Source: an uncultured Maribacter sp. (lineage in GTDB: Bacteria > Bacteroidota > Bacteroidia > Flavobacteriales > Flavobacteriaceae). Taken from it: a stretch of DNA of 64,000 bases. The stretch lies in NCBI RefSeq assembly GCF_947500985.1, contig NZ_CANMTX010000010.1:1-64000 (forward strand). Reading direction: 5' to 3'. The notes below the pieces were generated by a model. That model was given only the letters and a program-made list of their open reading frames with translations, made no database searches and had not been told where the DNA came from. Positions 56,986-64,000 of the stretch are shown piece by piece. Positions within the stretch are counted from its first letter, which is position 1, and each line of letters begins with the position of its first letter. The position numbers and the translations under genes were made by a program.

Positions 56986-56993
56986 TAACTTTG
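56986..56993 (+). promoter_or_regulatory. Candidate -7 element of the rsfS-ftsH operon
   Basis: TAACTTTG matches TAnnTTTG, 19 nt before the ATG of rsfS. No TTG at standard spacing. Confidence 0.45.
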
Positions 56994-57012
56994 TAAAAAT
57001 TAAAATTTTTGA

Positions 57013-57387
57013 ATGCAGGAAAGTAAAACTAGCAAAGATGAGTTAATTGCATTAATAATTCAGGGAATTGACGAAGTAAAAGGTCATAACATTAACCTAT
57101 TAGATTTAAGAGAAATTGAGAATACCGTTTGTGACTACTTCATAGTTTGTAACGGTACTTCAAATACGCATGTAAATGCGATTGTAGGTTCTATCCAAAA
57201 AACAGTAAGTAAAGCGATTCAAGATAAACCTTGGCACGTAGAAGGCGAAGACAATGCCGAATGGGTATTAATGGACTATGTTAATGTAGTAGTTCATGTA
57301 TTCCAGAAGCAAGTACGAGAATTTTATGATATAGAAGGTTTATGGGGAGATGCAAAATTCACAACCATAGAAAGTAGCGTAAACTAA
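57013..57387 (+). CDS. rsfS: Ribosome silencing factor
   Basis: RsfS binds uL14 and keeps 50S subunits from joining 30S in poor conditions. The 124-residue protein has LLDLREIENTVCDYFIVCNG and GEDNAEWVLMDYVNVVVHVF with FYDIEGLWGDA. It leads into ftsH after 12 bp. Confidence 0.95.
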   Translation: MQESKTSKDELIALIIQGIDEVKGHNINLLDLREIENTVCDYFIVCNGTSNTHVNAIVGSIQKTVSKAIQDKPWHVEGEDNAEWVLMDYVNVVVHVFQKQVREFYDIEGLWGDAKFTTIESSVN

Positions 57388-57399
57388 TAAAAAATTAAA

Positions 57400-59424
57400 A
57401 TGGCAAAAGAAAACAAAACAAATCCGAAAAAACCAAAATTTAGCTCTTGGTGGATTTATGGATTAGTAGCAGTATTACTAATTGGATTTCAATTATTCAA
57501 TAGTGATGATTTAGCTAGTACCAATAAAACGACTACTTCAGAATTACAACAGTACTTAAGAAATGGTGATGTAAAGAAGATTCTAATTATTACGAATACC
57601 AATCAAGCAAAAGTCTTTTTAAAAGATGAAGCTATTGCTAAAGATGTTCATAAAGATTTGAATGAAAAATCATTTCTACCATCTTCAGGTAATTTACCAC
57701 AGTATACTTTAGACTATGGTGATCTTCAAATATTTCAAAATGAAATAACTGAAATCAAAAAAGAAAATAATTTAGATACGATTATTGAATTTGGTAAAGA
57801 ATCTACAGCCATTTTAGATTTCTTACTATCCTTATTGCCATTTGTTCTAATCATTGGTATATGGATATATTTAATGCGTAGAATGTCTGGCGGCGGCGGC
57901 GGTGGCGCTGGAGGTCAAATATTTAATATCGGTAAATCTAAAGCCAAGTTATTTGACGAAAAAACAGATACTAGAACATCTTTTAAAGATGTTGCCGGTC
58001 TAGAAGGAGCAAAAGAAGAAGTTGAAGAGATTGTAGATTTCTTAAGAAATCCAGACAAATACACTTCATTAGGTGGTAAAATTCCTAAAGGTGCATTATT
58101 AGTTGGCCCTCCAGGTACCGGTAAAACCCTTTTGGCAAAAGCCGTTGCAGGTGAAGCTAAAGTGCCTTTCTTTTCACTATCAGGTTCTGATTTCGTTGAA
58201 ATGTTCGTAGGTGTTGGTGCTTCTAGAGTACGTGACCTTTTTAAACAAGCGAAAGACAAATCACCAGCTATTATTTTCATTGACGAAATTGATGCTATCG
58301 GTAGAGCTAGAGGTAAAAATAATTTTACCGGTTCTAACGATGAGCGTGAAAATACATTGAACCAATTATTAACCGAAATGGATGGTTTCGGTACAAATAC
58401 AAATGTTATTGTACTTGCAGCTACTAACCGTGCAGATGTATTGGATAAAGCTTTAATGCGTGCAGGTAGATTTGACAGACAAATTTATGTTGACCTTCCA
58501 GATATTCGCGAGCGTAAAGAAATTTTCGAAGTTCACTTAAGACCTATTAAAACTGCTGAAACTTTAGATTTAGATTTCTTAGCAAGACAAACACCTGGTT
58601 TCTCTGGTGCAGATATTGCAAATGTTTGTAACGAAGCAGCATTAATTGCAGCCCGTAATGAGAAAAAAGCGGTTACTAAACAAGATTTCTTAGATGCAGT
58701 AGATAGAATCGTTGGTGGTCTAGAAAAGAAAAATAAAATCATTACTCCTGGTGAGAAGGAAACTATTGCTTATCACGAAGCTGGTCATGCAACCACAAGT
58801 TGGATGTTAGAACATGCTGCTCCTTTAGTGAAGGTGACCATCGTACCTAGAGGACAGTCCTTAGGTGCTGCATGGTATTTACCAGAAGAGCGTTTAATAG
58901 TTAGACCAGAACAAATGTTGGACGAAATGTGTGCAACAATGGGAGGTAGAGCTGCCGAGAAAGTTATTTTCAATAAAATATCTACTGGTGCATTAAGTGA
59001 TCTAGAGAAAGTAACCAAGCAAGCTCGTGCAATGGTAACTATCTATGGCCTTAATGATGAAATAGGAAACATAACTTATTATGATTCTGCTGGGCAAGAT
59101 TCTTATGGTTTTTCAAAACCTTACAGTGAAGATACCGCTCGAAAAATTGATGCAGAAATATCTAAAATCATAGAAGAGCAGTACCAAAGAGCAATTAAAG
59201 TGCTTACCGATAATAAGGACAAATTAACGACCTTAGCCGAACGATTGTTAGAGAAAGAAGTTATCTTTAAAGAAGATTTAGAAAAAATATTTGGTGTTAG
59301 AAATTTTGAAAAAGATATCCTAGCATTAGAAAACAAAAAAAATCTTGAAAAGTTAAAAGATTCAGACTCAAATTTAGATTCTGATTCAAAAACGGAAGAG
59401 GAAGAAATTACAGAGAATAAATAA
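57400..59424 (+). CDS. ftsH: ATP-dependent zinc metalloprotease FtsH
   Basis: FtsH degrades membrane and regulatory proteins at the inner membrane. The 674-residue protein has two membrane helices (about 16-34 and 140-158), a Gly-rich linker (SGGGGGGAGGQIF), AAA domain with Walker A GPPGTGKT near 236 and Walker B IIFIDEIDA, and the zinc site HEAGH near 459. The C-terminal tail is acidic. A weak inverted repeat (AATTGCT/AGCAATT) follows. It is in an operon with phospholipid genes. Confidence 0.98.
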   Translation: MAKENKTNPKKPKFSSWWIYGLVAVLLIGFQLFNSDDLASTNKTTTSELQQYLRNGDVKKILIITNTNQAKVFLKDEAIAKDVHKDLNEKSFLPSSGNLPQYTLDYGDLQIFQNEITEIKKENNLDTIIEFGKESTAILDFLLSLLPFVLIIGIWIYLMRRMSGGGGGGAGGQIFNIGKSKAKLFDEKTDTRTSFKDVAGLEGAKEEVEEIVDFLRNPDKYTSLGGKIPKGALLVGPPGTGKTLLAKAVAGEAKVPFFSLSGSDFVEMFVGVGASRVRDLFKQAKDKSPAIIFIDEIDAIGRARGKNNFTGSNDERENTLNQLLTEMDGFGTNTNVIVLAATNRADVLDKALMRAGRFDRQIYVDLPDIRERKEIFEVHLRPIKTAETLDLDFLARQTPGFSGADIANVCNEAALIAARNEKKAVTKQDFLDAVDRIVGGLEKKNKIITPGEKETIAYHEAGHATTSWMLEHAAPLVKVTIVPRGQSLGAAWYLPEERLIVRPEQMLDEMCATMGGRAAEKVIFNKISTGALSDLEKVTKQARAMVTIYGLNDEIGNITYYDSAGQDSYGFSKPYSEDTARKIDAEISKIIEEQYQRAIKVLTDNKDKLTTLAERLLEKEVIFKEDLEKIFGVRNFEKDILALENKKNLEKLKDSDSNLDSDSKTEEEEITENK

Positions 59425-59465
59425 AATTGCTGTACTTTAGTTTAGCAATTATTTCAATAACGTAA

Positions 59466-60077
59466 ATGGGGTTTTTAGATATTTTATTTGGTGGTGGTAA
59501 GAAGAAAGTTTCGAAAGAAACTGCTGAAACGCGTGGCGACCACATGCCAGATTTAAATATCCCTGTTGATGAAAAATTTACTATACATTTTAAACAGAAT
59601 GGCGGTAAATTTATTTATTGTGATTCTGATTTAGAAGTTTCCAGGGCAATAGAAAATATTGTTACCGAAAATAATTGGGAGAGTGAGCCTTTCTTTGTTC
59701 TCAATGAAAGGCTAGCCCAAAAATTCTCAAAAGAAGCTATTACTTTTACAGATAAATCTCGTGATAGCGAGGTCTTCTTTACCACTTGCGAGCATCTTAT
59801 CGCTCAAAATGGAAGTATTCTTGTATGTTCTAATCAACTACACGAGAAAAAAGTAAATGAACTACCAAGTAACGTTGTAGTTTTCGCAACAACAAGTCAA
59901 CTGGTAGAATCTATAGGTGAAGGTTTAAAGACCATCAAGAAAAAATATGGTCAAAAAATACCGGCCAATATCACTACATTAAAACACTTTAAAGCTACCG
60001 CAGAGAATTCAGATGATTTTCTAACATATGGTAGTAGTACTAAAAATCTTTATCTTTTACTTCTGGAAGATTTATAG
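59466..60077 (+). CDS. LUD domain protein (LutC/YkgG-like)
   Basis: The 203-residue protein has the LUD-type strands FFTTCEHLIAQNGSILVCSN and NVVVFATTSQLVESIGEG. LutC acts in lactate oxidation, but no lutAB genes are here; in Bacteroidota this LUD gene sits between ftsH and cdsA, so another role is likely. It begins MGFLDILFGGGKKK with no signal. One base separates it from cdsA. Confidence 0.82.
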   Translation: MGFLDILFGGGKKKVSKETAETRGDHMPDLNIPVDEKFTIHFKQNGGKFIYCDSDLEVSRAIENIVTENNWESEPFFVLNERLAQKFSKEAITFTDKSRDSEVFFTTCEHLIAQNGSILVCSNQLHEKKVNELPSNVVVFATTSQLVESIGEGLKTIKKKYGQKIPANITTLKHFKATAENSDDFLTYGSSTKNLYLLLLEDL

Positions 60078-60078
60078 T

Positions 60079-60882
60079 ATGAAAGAAATTTTAAGAAGGT
60101 CACTAACTGGGGCTGTCTACATTATATTATTATTGTCAGCAGTCTTTTTAAGTTCTGATGCTTTCGATTTTTTATTCATGACTTTTGGTTTAGCATGTTT
60201 ATACGAGTATAAAAAATTGGTCCACTTAAAAGGCTATCACATTTTTGCTGCGTATTTGGCTTTATGGTGGGCTTTTATTTATCTAGTAAAAGATCAACAA
60301 ATAATCAATATTTTAATGGTTGTTACTATAGTTGTTGATATTTATCTTCTGATTAACCTTTTTACTAAAAAACCGATAAAATTTAATACACCAATGAAGT
60401 TTATAGTTGGTCTATTTTATATAGGCGGCGGATGTATCTTTCTAACAATGATACCTTACAAGAATGACGCCTTTGCCAAATTATTAATTATGGGCATCTT
60501 TATACTAATATGGGTAAATGATTCATTTGCCTACTTGGTAGGTAAAAGCATAGGTAGAACCAAATTATTTCCTTCAGTTTCTCCTAAGAAAACTATTGAA
60601 GGTACCTTAGGAGGCTTTATATTTGCACTAATAGCCGCATATTTAATGGCTACCTTTGAAGCTTTAATTAGCCCAATTCAATGGATGATACTTGCAACTG
60701 TAATTGTTGTTGCCGGTAGCTTGGGCGATTTAATAGAATCAAAATTAAAAAGAGCAGCTGGTGTTAAAGACAGTGGCGCTATATTACCAGGCCATGGTGG
60801 CATGTTAGATCGCTTAGATAGTTTGGTCTTTGCTGCTCCATTTGCTTATTTAACCTTAAATATATTTAGTTATGTTTCATAA
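60079..60882 (+). CDS. cdsA: Phosphatidate cytidylyltransferase
   Basis: CdsA makes CDP-diacylglycerol for phospholipid synthesis. From MKEILRRSLTGAVYIILL it has 267 residues, several membrane spans and the family signature region GDLIESKLKRAAGVKDSGAI with LPGHGGMLDRLDSL. The track start at 60028 overlaps the LUD gene and is not used. It overlaps psd by 11 bp. Confidence 0.95.
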   Translation: MKEILRRSLTGAVYIILLLSAVFLSSDAFDFLFMTFGLACLYEYKKLVHLKGYHIFAAYLALWWAFIYLVKDQQIINILMVVTIVVDIYLLINLFTKKPIKFNTPMKFIVGLFYIGGGCIFLTMIPYKNDAFAKLLIMGIFILIWVNDSFAYLVGKSIGRTKLFPSVSPKKTIEGTLGGFIFALIAAYLMATFEALISPIQWMILATVIVVAGSLGDLIESKLKRAAGVKDSGAILPGHGGMLDRLDSLVFAAPFAYLTLNIFSYVS

Positions 60883-61555
60883 AGAGGGACAAAAAATTAT
60901 ATTGTTTTCTTTTTGTTTAGTAGGAATCAGCGTACTCTTAGCTCATTTCTTTATTGATATATCTTGGTTAAAACTGACCATTCAATTACTGGGTTTAATA
61001 CTATTGATAATTATTCTTCAGTTTTTCAGAAACCCAAAAAGAGTTGCTGCTAAAGATTTCAACGAAATTCTGTCTCCAGTTGATGGTAAGGTCGTTGTTA
61101 TTGAAGAAGTTTTTGAAAAAGAATTCTTTAAAGAAAAGAGAAGGCAAGTTTCTATTTTCATGTCTCCTGTAAATGTTCACGTAACAAGATACCCAGCAAG
61201 TGGTAGTATCATTTTTTCTAAATATCACCCTGGTAAATTTCTAGTTGCATGGCACCCCAAATCTAGTGAAGAGAACGAAAGAACTACTGTAGTTATAAAA
61301 ACACCGAAATTTGGCGAAATTTTATATCGGCAAATTGCAGGTGCATTAGCTAGACGTATTGTTAATTACGCAGAAAAAGGGGAAAGTGTACAGCAAGGTG
61401 ATGACGCAGGATTTATAAAATTTGGCTCTAGAGTAGATTTATTTTTACCTCTAGATTGTCAAATTAATGTAAAGCTAAACCAGAAAGTTAAAGGTGCAGA
61501 GACTTGTATAGCTACTTTTGTTGACCCAAATGAAAATGAAGAAATTACGTATTGA
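60872..61555 (+). CDS. psd: Phosphatidylserine decarboxylase proenzyme
   Basis: Psd makes phosphatidylethanolamine. The 227-residue short form has two N-terminal membrane segments (IILFSFCLVGISVLLAHFFI), LSPVDGKVVVIEEV, MSPVNVHVTRYPASG and the self-processing site FGSRVDLFLP (G-S cleavage giving the pyruvoyl group). Overlaps cdsA and the next gene. Confidence 0.93.
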   Translation: MFHKEGQKIILFSFCLVGISVLLAHFFIDISWLKLTIQLLGLILLIIILQFFRNPKRVAAKDFNEILSPVDGKVVVIEEVFEKEFFKEKRRQVSIFMSPVNVHVTRYPASGSIIFSKYHPGKFLVAWHPKSSEENERTTVVIKTPKFGEILYRQIAGALARRIVNYAEKGESVQQGDDAGFIKFGSRVDLFLPLDCQINVKLNQKVKGAETCIATFVDPNENEEITY

Positions 61556-61787
61556 ATTTGAGGAAACCGTTGTTTTGGTCAATAACTTTAACGAACCAAT
61601 ACCGGCTGACATACTTTTAAAGCTATACGCGTATTATAAAATAGCCAATTCAAATTTTGACAATCCTGGTAGCAAAACACCCTTAATTAATGCTTTTAAA
61701 GCAAATGCATTGTTTCAAGCTAAGAACATGAGCAAGAAAAAAGCGATGCAAGCTTATATTGATTTAGCCACCAAAGAACTAAAATGA
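61530..61787 (+). CDS. Acyl-CoA-binding protein
   Basis: From the ATG at 61530 it has 85 residues (61536 is equally possible; the track starts at a TTG, 61518). The ACBP pattern is clear: LLKLYAYYKIANSNFDNPG and NAFKANALFQAKNMSKKKAM with YIDLATKEL. It carries medium to long acyl-CoA in the cytosol. It overlaps the 3' end of psd by 26 bp, so it is tied to phospholipid synthesis. Confidence 0.9.
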   Translation: MKMKKLRIEFEETVVLVNNFNEPIPADILLKLYAYYKIANSNFDNPGSKTPLINAFKANALFQAKNMSKKKAMQAYIDLATKELK

Positions 61788-61867
61788 TAATTATCGATTA
61801 TCTAAACATTAGTTGACGTCGTGTCTATATGGTTTAAAATAATTAGTAAACAATTGACCAACATTCG

Positions 61868-62338
61868 ATGAAAAGATTAGAAAAGATAAAGACCAATATT
61901 CTTCGTATTTCTATCGGTGTTGTGTATCTAATTTTTGGGTTTATAAAATTTATTCCACACTTGAGTCCGGCAGAAGATTTAGCTACTGATACAATTAGTA
62001 TTTTAACCTTAGGAATTTTACCCTCGCAAATAGGCTTGATTACATTAGCAATAGGAGAAACTTTAATTGGTATCTTTCTTATAGCAAATTGGAAACCTAG
62101 ATTATTTATTGGTATCGCTATAATTCATATACTATTTACATTTAGCCCACTATTCTTATTACCTGAAGAAATTTTTGGCAAAGGCGAATTAGTATTCACC
62201 CTAGCAGGACAGTACATTTTTAAAAACATCATTATTTTAAGCGCCTTAATATCGTTGAAAATTGATTTAGATATTAATCTAAGAAGAAAAGCCAATCTAG
62301 CATCATCTTCAAATAAATTAGTTGCTATTAAAAATTAA
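61868..62338 (+). CDS. DoxX-like membrane protein
   Basis: The 156-residue protein has about four membrane helices (ISIGVVYLIFGFIKFIPHLS; IGLITLAIGETLIGIFLIAN) in the DoxX-like arrangement. The function of this family is not well defined. It ends with a four-base overlap against the converging creatininase gene. Confidence 0.75.
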   Translation: MKRLEKIKTNILRISIGVVYLIFGFIKFIPHLSPAEDLATDTISILTLGILPSQIGLITLAIGETLIGIFLIANWKPRLFIGIAIIHILFTFSPLFLLPEEIFGKGELVFTLAGQYIFKNIIILSALISLKIDLDINLRRKANLASSSNKLVAIKN

Positions 62339-63099
62339 TGATATAAATCTTTTAAGTCGGCGTCGCAAAGGGAACAAAACAAATCATTTAATTTTTGGCA
62401 AACGTCATAAAAAAAACGTTCCCCTTTTTCTGCAGTAGCAAACTCCGGATTACCAATACCTGTATCGCTACTTACCTTAGACCACTGTCTTTCTGCCCAA
62501 GCCCAACCTTCATTAAATGCTTCTATTTTGAATGACTTAGCACTACCACTACCCCATTTCTCTTTTGGTTGAACTAAATCAGGTCTCAAATAAAGCATCA
62601 AGCTCGTTTCCATTTCATCGGCATGATCACCCGCTTCTTGAAAATATTTAGATTTATCTAACATTGGCGGAAAAAAGCAAAAGCTTATAAACATGTCTGG
62701 AAACATCAAGCCCAACTCTCTTACAAGAGGCTTGAAATTATTACCACCATGACCATTAAAAAGCAGCAATTTTTTAATGCCTTGTCTATTTAACACCGTC
62801 ACCAAATCTTTTAGAATAGCCAATTGCGTTGACGGATTTAGATTCATATCTAAATAAATGTCACTTTGACCTGTATTTACACCATAAGGAATCGTTGGCA
62901 ATACTATCACCTTCTTACCTTTGTCCCAGGCGATTTTAGCAGCTGATTCAACCATACTTTGCGCTTGATAGTTATCTGTACCATATGGTAAATGATAATT
63001 ATGTGCCTCTGTAGCACCCCAAGGCAAAACTGCCAATTCTATTTGTTCATCTTTTAAATGTTCCCAGTTCGTTTCGGCAAGTACATAAGGTCTAATCAT
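62335..63099 (-). CDS. Creatininase family protein
   Basis: The 254-residue protein has the family metal-site pattern: LPWGATEAHNYHLPYGTDNY near the N-terminus, FNGHGGNNFKPLVRELG, and AGDHADEMETSLMLYL with Glu and His ligands. Members include creatinine amidohydrolase and FAPy/mycofactocin-type enzymes, so the substrate is open. It stands alone on its strand. Confidence 0.88.
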   Translation of the reverse strand: MIRPYVLAETNWEHLKDEQIELAVLPWGATEAHNYHLPYGTDNYQAQSMVESAAKIAWDKGKKVIVLPTIPYGVNTGQSDIYLDMNLNPSTQLAILKDLVTVLNRQGIKKLLLFNGHGGNNFKPLVRELGLMFPDMFISFCFFPPMLDKSKYFQEAGDHADEMETSLMLYLRPDLVQPKEKWGSGSAKSFKIEAFNEGWAWAERQWSKVSSDTGIGNPEFATAEKGERFFYDVCQKLNDLFCSLCDADLKDLYH

Positions 63100-63127
63100 A
63101 GTATTAAAGATACTATTAAAGCATAAA

Positions 63128-63151
63128 AAAACCCTTGAAATTAATCAAGGG
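63128..63151 (-). terminator. Terminator after the small membrane protein gene
   Basis: CCCTTGA-ttaatt-TCAAGGG on the minus strand is followed by seven T, between the 55-residue gene and the creatininase gene. Confidence 0.85.
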
Positions 63152-63192
63152 CTCCTATATTTTTTTGATAAATATGGTTTAATAAATCTGAT

Positions 63193-63402
<210 letters not shown>

Positions 63403-63499
63403 TTACCTCTGTATGCTTAACTCAAATAAATTGATTACTAGCTCAAAATCAGAACAATAATCAGTATATACACAATCAAAAACACTTATAATCTGTAAT

Positions 63500-64000
63500 T
63501 TACACCAACTTTTCTTTAAAAAACTCAATGGTACGTGACCAAGCAAGTTCTGCCGCAGGCTCATCATATCTTGGTGTAGATGTATTATGAAAACCATGGT
63601 TTACCTCTGGGTAGAAATAGGCAACATTCTCTTTACCAAGTTCATTCAGCGCCTTTTCATAAGCTGACCATCCGGAGTTTACACGTTCGTCTAAACCCGC
63701 ATACTGCAACATTAAAGGTGCATTAATATTTTCTATGCCTTCTGTTGGCTGACCGCCATAAAAAGGTACTGCAGCTGCCAAATCTGGTACTTTTACTGCC
63801 ATCATATTAGAAATCCATCCACCGAAACAAAAACCTACAACTCCTATCTTACCATTACAATCTTCATGATTTTTCAAATATTCAAATGCCGCTATGAAAT
63901 CTTCTAACATTTCATCTCTATCTCGGGTTTTCTGCATTGCACGACCTTCATCATCATTACCTGGGTAACCACCAAGCGGACTCAAAGCATCTGGTGCAAT
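63500..64000 (-). CDS. Dienelactone hydrolase family protein, 5' end cut by window edge
   Basis: The visible 166 residues are the C-terminal part; the frame stays open to base 64000 ([17 protein letters not shown]), so the track's TTG start at 63985 is internal. The alpha/beta hydrolase has the nucleophile Cys in VVGFCFGGW, Asp in AGLDERV and His in [14 protein letters not shown]. The true substrate is unknown. The start is outside the window. Confidence 0.9.
   Translation of the reverse strand: MAPDALSPLGGYPGNDDEGRAMQKTRDRDEMLEDFIAAFEYLKNHEDCNGKIGVVGFCFGGWISNMMAVKVPDLAAAVPFYGGQPTEGIENINAPLMLQYAGLDERVNSGWSAYEKALNELGKENVAYFYPEVNHGFHNTSTPRYDEPAAELAWSRTIEFFKEKLV

Noticed and set aside
59425-59450. 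Terminator after ftsH
   Set aside because: AATTGCT/AGCAATT is only 7 bp, AT-rich, with a 12-nt loop and poor T-run, so it is too weak to call.

Overview
The window looks like chromosomal DNA from a marine-type member of the Flavobacteriaceae (Bacteroidota). This rests on low GC, Bacteroidota-type promoters (TTG-N19-TAnnTTTG), the near absence of Shine-Dalgarno sequences except before rpsU, family-typical genes (DUF3467 after rpoC, DUF2851, short HPF, bTHX, kinases with SHNL(K/R)xH phosphoacceptor boxes, FtsH-LUD-CdsA-Psd), and the order tRNA-tuf-tRNA-Trp-secE-nusG-rplKAJL-rpoBC. The genus cannot be fixed from sequence alone. No phage, insertion sequence, CRISPR array or rRNA was seen.

Layout. 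1-2775 (minus) is the N-terminal 925 residues of a very large secreted acidic repeat protein (thrombospondin type 3 calcium repeats, then Ig-like repeats) that runs off the left edge; the ORF track shows only its antisense shadow. prfC follows on the plus strand. From 26.8 kb down to 4.8 kb nearly everything is minus strand: rhodanese, DUF2851, PspC-like, K+ channel, AgcS symporter, ComEA-like HhH protein, acyl-CoA dehydrogenase, rpsU, xerC, hpf, then the large gene-expression operon from four tRNAs to rpoC and DUF3467.

26.9-40.1 kb is plus strand: a MarR/nitroreductase/YceI operon; a complete trpEGDCFBA operon preceded by a short leader ORF with three consecutive Trp codons and an attenuator; an M20 peptidase; an unknown secreted protein; and a lipoprotein made of three copies of a two-domain repeat. 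40.2-46.8 kb is mostly minus: PEP carboxylase, a UDG-like protein, a lipoprotein, YaaA, RluD-type synthase and a PASTA protein, with tiny bTHX on the plus strand. 47-54.5 kb is plus: ddl, coaD, two paralogous soluble PAS kinases overlapping a single-domain response regulator, and an M14 peptidase. NUDIX and pyrE diverge with 7 bp between start codons. birA opposes rsfS-ftsH-LUD-cdsA-psd-ACBP, a ribosome/protease/phospholipid cluster. The right end has a DoxX-like protein, a creatininase-family protein, a 55-residue membrane protein missed by the ORF track, and a dienelactone hydrolase cut by the right edge.

Most content is core housekeeping. The regulatory DNA is the more novel part: a nearly leaderless Trp-codon leader peptide with a mutually exclusive RNA fold; a terminator overlapping the start site of the tRNA-tuf operon; a strong Shine-Dalgarno on rpsU; a long hairpin between rplL and rpoB; and several promoters lying almost on the start codon. 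All calls come from reading the sequence and the supplied ORF translations; no database search was run.
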